NCBI GenBank assembly: GCA_002325245.1
Contig: DCRR01000021.1
Location: 1-11,666, forward strand
Source: Microbacteriaceae bacterium UBA1487
Lineage (GTDB): Bacteria; Actinomycetota; Actinomycetes; Actinomycetales; Microbacteriaceae
DNA: 11,666 nucleotides
Reading direction: 5' to 3'
Under the pieces are notes generated by a model, which saw only the letters and a list, made by a program, of their open reading frames with translations, searched no databases and was not told the DNA's origin. Within the stretch, counting starts at the first letter, position 1, and every line of letters starts with the position of its first letter. Positions 6,098-11,666 of the stretch are shown here, piece by piece. The translations under genes and the position numbers were made by a program.

Positions 6098-7500
6098 GGC
6101 GGATGTCGCTCCGCCGGATGCTGCTCCTCCCGGTGCTGGCCGCGATCATCGTCGGATTCGTCGCGTTCGCGGTCGCGGTCGACGTCAGCGAGCGGGCGCT
6201 GCGCCTGGCGGAGCTCGACCAGGAGCTCGCCCGGGCCGAGCTGAGCCCGATGCGGACCGTCGACCCGGAGCCCGCGGGCGAATCGGCGACATCGACTCCG
6301 CGACCGACCTCGGAGCTGGCAGCCGACCTGCCGGTCCAGCTGACGCTCACCCAGGCCGGCGCGGTCGTGGCGACCGGAGGGGCCGCAAGTCCGTTCTCGC
6401 TCGACGAGCTCGCCGAGATCGCCGCCCAGCCGAGCGGCACGACGTTCAACGTCAACGGCTACCGGGTGCTCGTCACCGCTCTGCCCGAGACTCTCGTGCG
6501 CGTCACCGCCCTGTCGCTCTCCGGCTTCGAGGCGGCCATCGCGGCGCTGCGCGGCACACTCGCGCTCGGCGGGCTCGTCATCGTCTCGATCGAGGCGGTG
6601 GTCGTGTGGGTGCTCGCGCGGCGGATCGCCACCCCGATCGCCGCCGTCTCCGCGGGCGTCTCACGGATCGCCGACGGGGAGCTCGACACCGCGGTGTGGG
6701 CGCCCGGCGGCTCGCGTGAGGTGACGATGCTCACCCACGACGTCGGTCGCATGGTCGCGCGGCTCCGCGCGGCGCTCGCCGAGCGCGAGCAGTCCGCCGC
6801 CGACGCGACGCGCGCCCGCGACGACCTGCGCCGACTCCTCGCCGATGTCGCGCACGAGGTTCGCACCCCGCTGACCGCGCTCCGGGGCTACAGCGAGCTG
6901 TACCAGCGGGGCATGCTCACCGAGACCGGCGCCCTCGATCGAGCGATGACCCGCATCGGGGAGGAGAGCGCCCGGCTGCACCTGCTGGTCGACTCGATCC
7001 TGCAGACCGCGCGCACCGGCGACGCCCCCGCAGCCGTGCGGGAGCCCGTCGAGATCGCCCGCGTCATCCGCAACGTCGTCGACGACCTTCGCGCGGCGTT
7101 CCCCGGCCGCCGAATCGACGAGCGGGTGGATGTGCCCGATCGCAGCCTGGTGGGCGACCGGGCGCAGCTTCACCAGGCCGTGCTCAACCTGGGCGCCAAC
7201 GCCTGCCGGCACAGTCCCGCGGATTCGCCGATCACCTTCGAGGCGACCGCCTCCACCGACCGGGTCATCATTCGGGTCATCGACCACGGCCCCGGCATCC
7301 CCGAATCGGAGCGCGACAAGATCTTCCTGCCGTTCTACCGCTCCGATCCGGCCCGCGCGCGACTGGACCGGGATGGCGCCGGACTCGGTCTCACCGTCAC
7401 AGAGCAGATCGTGTTCGAGCACGACGGAAGGGTCAGCGTCAGCGAGACACCGGGAGGCGGGGCGACGTTCGCGATCGAGCTGCCGCTCGCCTCCAACTAG
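6094..7500 (+). CDS. Sensor histidine kinase, partner of the upstream regulator
   Basis: This 468-residue transmembrane kinase phosphorylates the adjacent regulator. In order: TM1 (about 9-29), an extracytoplasmic sensor region (about 30-155), TM2 (about 157-175), a HAMP linker (about 176-230), a HisKA dimerisation domain with phospho-acceptor H254 in VAHEVRTPLTALRGY, and a HATPase domain with N369 (N box), D397 in DHGPGIP, F box FLPFYR and GAGLGL, ending GGGATFAIELP. All catalytic motifs are intact. The sensor region is short, rich in Ala, Pro and Thr, and matches no ligand domain I recognise. The GTG at 6094 is chosen because it overlaps the regulator stop and GAGGA lies 6 nt upstream; ATG codons at 6103 and 6118 are alternatives. 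Its TAG shares a CTAG with the convergent gntK stop. The stimulus is unknown. Confidence 0.93.
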   Translation: MRRMSLRRMLLLPVLAAIIVGFVAFAVAVDVSERALRLAELDQELARAELSPMRTVDPEPAGESATSTPRPTSELAADLPVQLTLTQAGAVVATGGAASPFSLDELAEIAAQPSGTTFNVNGYRVLVTALPETLVRVTALSLSGFEAAIAALRGTLALGGLVIVSIEAVVVWVLARRIATPIAAVSAGVSRIADGELDTAVWAPGGSREVTMLTHDVGRMVARLRAALAEREQSAADATRARDDLRRLLADVAHEVRTPLTALRGYSELYQRGMLTETGALDRAMTRIGEESARLHLLVDSILQTARTGDAPAAVREPVEIARVIRNVVDDLRAAFPGRRIDERVDVPDRSLVGDRAQLHQAVLNLGANACRHSPADSPITFEATASTDRVIIRVIDHGPGIPESERDKIFLPFYRSDPARARLDRDGAGLGLTVTEQIVFEHDGRVSVSETPGGGATFAIELPLASN

Positions 7501-8015
7501 CGCAGTCCCGCCTGTGCGACGAGTTCGCCCACAGCGATGTCGGAGCCGACCGCGACTCCGTGCTCATCCGGCGCCAGAGGTTCGAAGGCGGCCAGCTGCG
7601 AGTCGAGCAGCGACGGGGGCATGAAGTGCCCCGTGCGCTGAGCGAGGCGCTCGCGGATCAGCTCGGCCGGCGGTGTCAGCATCACGAACACGACCTCCGG
7701 GCAGTGCGCGAGGATCGCCTCGCGATAGCGCCGCTTGAGCGCGGAGCAGGTGATCACCAGGCCGGTGCCGGAGTGGGCCGCCAGCGTGCGGCCCACCCGG
7801 TCGAGCCAGTCCGCCCGGTCCTCGTCGTCGAGCGGGATGCCCGAGCTCATCTTCTCGATGCTCTCCGGCAGATGAAGCCCGTCGCCCTCGACGAACGGCG
7901 TCGCCAACGCGGCGGCGAGCTGCTCGCCGAGCGTCGTCTTGCCTGCGCCGCTGACGCCGCCGACGACGACGAGGCTCGCGCGCACGCCGTCTGCCGGCGG
8001 CTCGGGGGCGCGCAT
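7497..8015 (-). CDS. gntK: Gluconokinase GntK
   Basis: This 172-residue cytoplasmic kinase of the GntK/shikimate-kinase-like P-loop family phosphorylates D-gluconate to 6-phosphogluconate for the pentose phosphate or Entner-Doudoroff route. Visible are Walker A GVSGAGKTT (20-28), the substrate segment EGDGLHLPESIEKM leading into SGIPLDDEDRADWL (about 43-71), CSALKRRYRE (near 92), and TGHFMPPSLLDSQLAAFEPL, all diagnostic. Length is normal for the family. It starts 6 bp after the stop of the sugar permease, with a TAGG ribosome site overlapping that stop codon, so it is the last gene of the ABC operon. This links the transporter to gluconate or a sugar converted to it. The stop overlaps the histidine kinase stop, leaving no room for a terminator between them. 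Confidence 0.94.
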   Translation of the reverse strand: MRAPEPPADGVRASLVVVGGVSGAGKTTLGEQLAAALATPFVEGDGLHLPESIEKMSSGIPLDDEDRADWLDRVGRTLAAHSGTGLVITCSALKRRYREAILAHCPEVVFVMLTPPAELIRERLAQRTGHFMPPSLLDSQLAAFEPLAPDEHGVAVGSDIAVGELVAQAGLR

Positions 8016-8021
8016 CCGGAC

Positions 8022-8924
8022 CTACTTCATCCCGCTCAGCGCGACACCCTTGACGAGGTAGCGCTGCAGCGTGATGAACAGGATGATCGTCGGGATCATG
8101 CTGATCATCGTCGCCGCGTTGATCAGGTTCCACTGGTTGAACTCCGAGCCTGCGAAGTTCACCAGGCCCACGGTCACCGTGTACATCGACTCGTCCTGCG
8201 CCACGAGCAGCGGCCACAGGAACGTGTTCCAGGTGAACATGAACTTGATGATGACGAACACCACGATCGCGGGGGCGACCATCGGCATGATCACCCGCAC
8301 GAGCACGCGGAGCTCGCTCGCACCATCCATCCGCGCCGCCTCCACGTAGCTGTACGGGATCCCCTCCATGAACTGCCTCAGGAGGTAGACGCCGAGCACG
8401 GTGAACAGGTCAGGGAACGCCATGCCGAGGTAGGTGTTGGTCAGCCCGGCCTCCGAGATCATCAGGAACATCGGGATGACGAGCGCCTCCTGCGGCACCA
8501 TGAACAGCGCCAGCACGAGCAGGAACACCGGCTCCTTGAAGCGGAACTCGTAGTACGCGAAGGCGTACGCCGCGAACAGCGCGATCACGAGACTCGACAG
8601 GATGCCGATTCCCGTGACGATGAACGAGTTCGCGATGTAGCGTCCGAAGTCGTGCTCCGCGAAGAGCTGGACGTAGTTGTCGTAGTTGAAGAAGTCGTCC
8701 GGCAGCCACGTCACGGGCACCCGGAGGATCTCGTCCGGGCGCTTGAGCGCCGAGAGCGCGACCCAGATCAGCGGCACGACCATGAGCAGTCCGCCGGCCG
8801 TGAGGCCCGCAGTGATGCCCACCTGCTTGAACTTCCTGGGTCGTCGCGGTCGGGAGGTGCGCACGCTCGTCGGACGCCCGGAGGCGACGCGGGTCGCGGC
8901 GGGAGAGGCAGCGGTGTCGATCAT
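8022..8924 (-). CDS. ABC sugar transporter permease (MalG/UgpE type)
   Basis: This 300-residue inner-membrane protein has about six helices. The cytoplasmic EAA loop, YVEAARMDGASELRVLVRV followed by IMPM, has its Glu at residue 195 and docks with the transport ATPase. The ending LQRYLVKGVALSGMK is typical of MalG-type permeases, with the conserved G-A-x-K/S-like tail. The N-terminus (about 1-33) is polar and Arg/Pro-rich. The ATG at 8924 overlaps the stop of the preceding permease (ATGA, 8921-8924), and a weak AAGGGA lies 9 nt upstream, so translation is probably coupled. It forms a heterodimer with the partner permease. Open frame continuing upstream to 9881 is a shadow of that gene. Substrate is not readable from the sequence; the operon context suggests a sugar or sugar acid. 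Confidence 0.93.
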   Translation of the reverse strand: MIDTAASPAATRVASGRPTSVRTSRPRRPRKFKQVGITAGLTAGGLLMVVPLIWVALSALKRPDEILRVPVTWLPDDFFNYDNYVQLFAEHDFGRYIANSFIVTGIGILSSLVIALFAAYAFAYYEFRFKEPVFLLVLALFMVPQEALVIPMFLMISEAGLTNTYLGMAFPDLFTVLGVYLLRQFMEGIPYSYVEAARMDGASELRVLVRVIMPMVAPAIVVFVIIKFMFTWNTFLWPLLVAQDESMYTVTVGLVNFAGSEFNQWNLINAATMISMIPTIILFITLQRYLVKGVALSGMK

Positions 8925-9847
8925 TCTGAAATGTCCCTTGTGAGGAGCTTGCGGATGGCGCCGGTGACGACGACCAGGAAGACGAAGAAGATGACGACGT
9001 ACACGGCCGCCTCGCCCCAGCGATCCAGCCGGAACGCCAGTTCGTAGATCTCCATCACCATCGAACGGCTGGCGCCGGTGGGGCCGCCCTTGGTGGCGAC
9101 GAAGGGCAGCTCGAAGAGCTTCAGCGCGTTCATCACCTCGACGCTGATCACGAGCACCAGCTGGCGGTTCAGCAGCGGAACCGTGATCGACCAGAACATG
9201 CGGAACGGTCCCGCACCGTCGAGGCGCGCGGCCTCGTAGTAGGAGCGGTCGATCGCGTTGAGTCCCGCGACCAGGATGATGACGTTGAAGCCGAGTCGCG
9301 CCCAGATGTACATGATCGCCAGCGACGGGATGACCTGCTCTTCGCTGGTCAGCCAGTCCTGGCCCGGAATGCCGAACCAGCCCAGCACGCTGTTCGCCAG
9401 CCCGTACGCCGGGTTGAAGATCCACAGCCACACGAACGCGACGGCCGTCAGCGAGGCGACGACCGGTGCGAAGTACAGCGCGCGGATCAGCGCGCTTCCG
9501 CGGCGCACGAGCAGCGCGTTGAAGCCGAGCGCCACGAGGAGCGAGAGCACGACGCCGGCGGGAACGCCGAGCAACGTGAAGTAGAGCGTGTTCCCGGCCG
9601 CGTTGAGGAACCGGTCGCTCGAGATCACCGACACGTAGTTCTCGAGGCCGATGAACTCGCGCCGTCCGATCACCGACCAGTCGAAGAAGCTGATGACGAT
9701 GTTGTAGCCGAGCGGAATCAGGAACAGCAGCACGACCAGGATCAGTGCGGGCGCGAGGAACAGGTACGCCCGCGTGGTGGTGCGTCGTTCGTAGCTTCGT
9801 TGGCGCCCGAGAACGGGCACGGGCGCCAACTTCTGCGTTGAGCTCAT
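8921..9847 (-). CDS. ABC sugar transporter permease (MalF/UgpA type)
   Basis: This 308-residue inner-membrane protein has six predicted helices, the first at about residues 28-50 (YLFLAPALILVVLLFLIPLG). The EAA loop YYEAARLDGAGPFRMFWSIT has its Glu at residue 205. The pattern SxxDW (ISFFDWSVIG) and the Gly-rich periplasmic loop are typical of MalF/UgpA-like permeases. It pairs with the downstream permease to form the channel. The ATG at 9847 overlaps the binding-protein stop by 4 bp (ATGA), with no strong ribosome site, so coupling is expected. The reading frame stays open upstream as far as 10774, but that part is a shadow of the binding-protein gene. Confidence 0.93.
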   Translation of the reverse strand: MSSTQKLAPVPVLGRQRSYERRTTTRAYLFLAPALILVVLLFLIPLGYNIVISFFDWSVIGRREFIGLENYVSVISSDRFLNAAGNTLYFTLLGVPAGVVLSLLVALGFNALLVRRGSALIRALYFAPVVASLTAVAFVWLWIFNPAYGLANSVLGWFGIPGQDWLTSEEQVIPSLAIMYIWARLGFNVIILVAGLNAIDRSYYEAARLDGAGPFRMFWSITVPLLNRQLVLVISVEVMNALKLFELPFVATKGGPTGASRSMVMEIYELAFRLDRWGEAAVYVVIFFVFLVVVTGAIRKLLTRDISE

Positions 9848-11130
9848 CGGCCGCGCTCGAGCAATTCGTCGACCTCGGCAACGGCGCCGTCCAGGAGCTC
9901 CTTCACGTCGCCGCCCTGGAGCGCGGCTTCGAGTGCGGCCCCCACGACCGTGGCGATCTGGTTGGTGTACGGCGCGTCGTAGACGGGACCGGCACCTTCG
10001 GCGAGCTGCTTCTCGACCGCGACGATGTCGGTGCGACTCGTGACGTACTCGTCCTCGAAGTTCACGGTCCACACCGGCATGTAGCCTTCGAGCTTCGCGA
10101 GCTCGAGGTCGAGCTCGGCGTTCGAGATGGCGCGCATCCACGCCCAGGCGATGTCCTTCTCGTCGCTGCGGTCGTTGACCATCCATGCCCAGTTGAACAG
10201 CAGGCTCACCTTCGGGTAGCCCGCCTCTCCCTCGGGGTAGGGAACGACGCCGAAGCTGATCTCGGGCGCGTTCTGCTTGAGCCAGCCTTCGTACCAGCCC
10301 TCGCGGAAGGTCATCGACGACAGCCCCTGGGCGAACGTGTCGTCCGGACTGCCGAGCTGAAGGCTCGAGATGTCGTCGGTGACGAGGTCCTGCATGAACT
10401 GCACGCCCGCGATCGTCTCGGCGCTGTTGAGGTACCCCTCGGCGGTCGAGTGGTCTTCGGCGTAGAGCCGGCCGCCGAAGGCGTGGATGTAGGGCAGCGC
10501 CTTGTCGACGATGCCGGTCGGGTTGCCCGAGTAGCGCAGCGCCATGCCGTTGCGCGAGACGTCGCCGTTCGCGTCCTGCGTGGCGAGCAGCTCCGCGTAC
10601 TCGCGCAGCTCGTCGAAGGTCTGCGGCGGCGCCTCGGGGTCGAGGCCGACCTCCACGAACTGGTCCATGTTGTAGTACAGCTGCATGCCGAGGTCGGAGC
10701 TGACCGGGTAGCCGTACCAGGAGTCGTCGATCTTGAAGTTGCCGGCGGTCAGCGGCGTCAGGTTCTCGCTCCACAGGGCCTGCAGGTCGTCGGGCGCCTC
10801 GCTGGCGATGCCGAGCGCCCCACCGTAGTACGAGACCTGGCCCATGAAGATGTCGGGGGCCTCGGAGCCGCTCGCGAAGCCAGCCGTGTAGCGCGCCTCG
10901 TACTGGCCGTAAGGGATGTCGACGACGTTCACGGTGACGTTCGGGTACTGCTCTTCGAACTCGGCCAGCTTGTCGTCATAGAACTCGCTGGTCTGGCGCC
11001 AGTTGTCCTGCGGGTTCCAGATCGTCAGCGTGACTTCCCGATCGGGATCATCGGACGGGGTGGCACAGGACGTCAGCGCCAACGCGGCGACCCCCACCAG
11101 CGCCAGTGTTCGAGTTACTCGGAACTTCAT
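9844..11130 (-). CDS. ABC sugar-binding lipoprotein (family 1, MalE/UgpB type)
   Basis: This 428-residue extracytoplasmic receptor delivers its ligand to the two permeases. It has a lipoprotein signal: basic MKFRVTR, a hydrophobic stretch, and lipobox LTSC with the lipidated Cys at residue 22. The mature part opens with VTLTIWNPQDNW and a typical EFEEQYPNVTVNVVDIPYGQ strand, then PDIFMGQVS and the hinge-region segment MVNDRSDEKDIAWAWMRAIS. Many Trp, Tyr and Asp residues fit a carbohydrate site. The ATG at 11130 is chosen because AGGAGG lies 5 nt upstream. An upstream in-frame ATG at 11196 lies inside the -10 box and so precedes the transcript. The gene is first in the operon. The ligand is unknown; gluconokinase at the operon end suggests a sugar acid or a sugar convertible to gluconate. 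Confidence 0.93.
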   Translation of the reverse strand: MKFRVTRTLALVGVAALALTSCATPSDDPDREVTLTIWNPQDNWRQTSEFYDDKLAEFEEQYPNVTVNVVDIPYGQYEARYTAGFASGSEAPDIFMGQVSYYGGALGIASEAPDDLQALWSENLTPLTAGNFKIDDSWYGYPVSSDLGMQLYYNMDQFVEVGLDPEAPPQTFDELREYAELLATQDANGDVSRNGMALRYSGNPTGIVDKALPYIHAFGGRLYAEDHSTAEGYLNSAETIAGVQFMQDLVTDDISSLQLGSPDDTFAQGLSSMTFREGWYEGWLKQNAPEISFGVVPYPEGEAGYPKVSLLFNWAWMVNDRSDEKDIAWAWMRAISNAELDLELAKLEGYMPVWTVNFEDEYVTSRTDIVAVEKQLAEGAGPVYDAPYTNQIATVVGAALEAALQGGDVKELLDGAVAEVDELLERGR

Positions 11131-11135
11131 GCGGT

Positions 11136-11141
11136 CCTCCT
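11136..11141 (-). promoter_or_regulatory. Consensus ribosome binding site of the binding-protein gene
   Basis: AGGAGG on the minus strand, 5 nt before the ATG at 11130, is a full Shine-Dalgarno match. It settles the start against the longer frame beginning at 11196. Confidence 0.85.
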
Positions 11142-11149
11142 TGACTCGC

Positions 11150-11166
11150 GAGCACTCCGTGTGCTC
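11150..11166. promoter_or_regulatory. Inverted repeat in the ABC operon leader
   Basis: GAGCAC-TCCGT-GTGCTC is a perfect 6 bp inverted repeat with a 5 nt loop. It lies in the proposed 5' leader of the ABC operon, 8 nt upstream of the ribosome binding site. It could be a DNA operator downstream of the promoter or an RNA hairpin affecting translation or mRNA decay. Its arms contain the same GTGC/GCAC core as other motifs in this region, which favours the operator view. Confidence 0.5.
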
Positions 11167-11174
11167 CGCTGTGC

Positions 11175-11199
11175 AACATACGCACGTTCGGTGCATGTT
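11175..11199. promoter_or_regulatory. Imperfect inverted repeat over the ABC promoter -10/+1
   Basis: AACAT-(AC)-GCAC and GTGC-ATGTT form arms of 9 bp around GTTCG, with a 2-nt bulge in the left arm. It covers most of the -10 box (11195-11200) and the expected transcription start near 11188. That position fits a repressor operator. The regulator family cannot be decided; GntR or LacI types are both possible. Confidence 0.5.
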
Positions 11200-11224
11200 A
11201 TGCGTACTTCACGAGGACTGTCAA
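11195..11224 (-). promoter_or_regulatory. Sigma-70-type promoter of the ABC sugar operon
   Basis: On the minus strand a perfect -35 box TTGACA (11219-11224) is followed after 18 bp by TAACAT (11195-11200), which fits the TANNNT -10. Transcription would begin near 11188, giving a leader of about 58 nt before the ATG at 11130. This is the clearest promoter in the window. Confidence 0.75.
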
Positions 11225-11256
11225 CCGCCTTGGACAACCGCGTGAAAGTGTGAGAG

Positions 11257-11264
11257 TGTGCACA
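11257..11264. promoter_or_regulatory. Palindrome TGTGCACA before the SDR gene
   Basis: A perfect 8 bp palindrome starting 76 bp before the SDR start codon. It is embedded in GTGCA-CATGC-TGCAC (11258-11272), itself an inverted repeat with 5 bp arms. It shares the GTGC-N7-GCAC layout with 11171-11185, so the same regulator may bind both sides of the intergenic region. Confidence 0.45.
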
Positions 11265-11319
11265 TGCTGCACTACGCGTGCAACAAGAGCGTCGTGCAGT
11301 CGTGGGACGTGACAGATCC

Positions 11320-11326
11320 AAGGAGG
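11320..11326 (+). promoter_or_regulatory. Ribosome binding site of the SDR gene
   Basis: AAGGAGG, 6 nt before the ATG at 11333, is a strong Shine-Dalgarno and supports that start. No confident -10/-35 pair for this gene was found between 11225 and 11319. Confidence 0.8.
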
Positions 11327-11332
11327 AATCGG

Positions 11333-11666
11333 ATGGCCGCGAAACTGGTCGGCAAGACGGCGCTGGTGACCGGCGGAGGGGTCGGCATCGGCCGCGCGAT
11401 CGCGGTGGCGCTCGCCTCGGAAGGCGCTCGCATCGCGCTCACCTACCGTTCGCACACACCCGACGAGCAGCTTCTTCGCGAGCTAGAGCTCGGCTCCGGT
11501 GTCGCCCCGATCTGCGTTCAGATGGACGCGACGGACGAGGCCGAGGTCACCGCCGCGTTCGCGACGCTGGGCGACGAGCTCGGGCAGCTCAACATCCTCG
11601 TCAACAACATCGGCGGGCTGGTGGAGCGCTCGACCATCGACAGCATGAGCTTCGCGCTCTGGAAGA
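11333..11666 (+). CDS. Short-chain dehydrogenase/reductase, 3' end beyond the window
   Basis: Only the first 111 codons are in the window; a full SDR is about 250 residues. The N-terminal Rossmann fold shows the nucleotide-binding motif TGGGVGIG (residues 13-20). Y38-R39 after the second strand suggests NADP(H) preference. D65 lies in QMDAT, followed by NNIGG (91-95), a variant of the usual NNAG. The catalytic Ser, Tyr and Lys lie beyond the edge. The strong ribosome site at 11320-11326 supports the ATG at 11333. It is divergent from the ABC sugar operon and shares its control region, so a sugar or sugar-acid oxidoreductase role (for example a gluconate dehydrogenase-type step) is plausible. 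The family also includes fatty-acid and many other reductases, so the substrate is unassigned. Confidence 0.88.
   Translation, partial: MAAKLVGKTALVTGGGVGIGRAIAVALASEGARIALTYRSHTPDEQLLRELELGSGVAPICVQMDATDEAEVTAAFATLGDELGQLNILVNNIGGLVERSTIDSMSFALWK

Noticed and set aside
7560..9047. Plus-strand frame opposite gntK and the permease
   Set aside because: Its product is rich in His, Arg, Asp and Glu, a typical antisense shadow of membrane-protein codons in GC-rich DNA.
11131..11196. N-terminal extension of the binding protein from ATG 11196
   Set aside because: That ATG lies inside the proposed -10 box, upstream of the transcript start, and it would bury the lipoprotein signal peptide. AGGAGG marks the start at 11130.
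9745..11253. Plus-strand frame opposite the binding protein
   Set aside because: The composition is Val/Arg/Leu-rich without domains, and it runs antisense to a complete lipoprotein gene.
11225..11319. Plus-strand promoter for the SDR gene (TTGGAC at 11230-11235)
   Set aside because: No TANNNT box lies 16-19 bp downstream of it, so I could not support a promoter call although one must exist.
1..11666. CRISPR arrays, tRNA/rRNA genes, transposases, toxin-antitoxin or defence genes
   Set aside because: No regular repeat-spacer pattern, cloverleaf, conserved rRNA stretch, DDE/integrase motif or defence domain was seen on either strand.

Overview
This 11.7 kb window is very GC-rich, densely packed DNA. 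Genes overlap by 4 bp, use GTG starts, lack spacer DNA, and include leaderless-looking promoters. With a CsoR-type copper operator and an OmpR regulator/kinase pair of actinobacterial style, this suggests a chromosomal segment of a high-GC actinobacterium, plausibly Microbacteriaceae (family level is inference). I see no insertion sequence, phage gene, CRISPR array, tRNA or rRNA, and no obvious defence island.

Layout: (1) 16-2620, a copper-efflux unit: a CsoR-type operator, a small HMA-domain copper chaperone, and a translationally coupled P1B-type ATPase CopA. The csoR gene is not in view. (2) 2641-4345, a divergent pair separated by only 25 bp: a retropepsin-like 'ATP-dependent zinc protease' family protein (minus) and a RimK-type ATP-grasp glutamate ligase (plus). 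The ligase carries an extra C-terminal RCK_C (TrkA-C) domain. Together they look like a peptide-tag writer and eraser, with a putative ligand-sensing domain built into the writer. (3) 4342-5244, a multi-pass membrane methyltransferase-like protein of the isoprenylcysteine carboxyl methyltransferase/PEMT type, convergent with rimK. (4) 5390-7500, an OmpR-family response regulator and its sensor histidine kinase, overlapping by 4 bp. (5) 11130 back to 7497 on the minus strand, an ABC sugar-import operon: lipoprotein binding protein, two permeases and, as last gene, gluconokinase. No transport ATPase is encoded here. (6) 11333 to the window end, the start of a short-chain dehydrogenase/reductase, divergent from the ABC operon across a 202 bp control region with a clear promoter and repeated GTGCA motifs.

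How the parts may work together: the ABC operon, gluconokinase and SDR suggest uptake of a sugar or sugar acid, oxidation or reduction by the SDR, and phosphorylation to 6-phosphogluconate by GntK. Control is probably by a repressor acting on the shared intergenic region. The two-component system has no visible target other than possibly its own promoter.

The most interesting items are the RimK-RCK_C fusion with its head-to-head protease partner, the operator array at 11131-11332, two convergent gene pairs whose stop codons share one CTAG, and two divergent starts that each sit exactly 6 nt after a TANNNT box.
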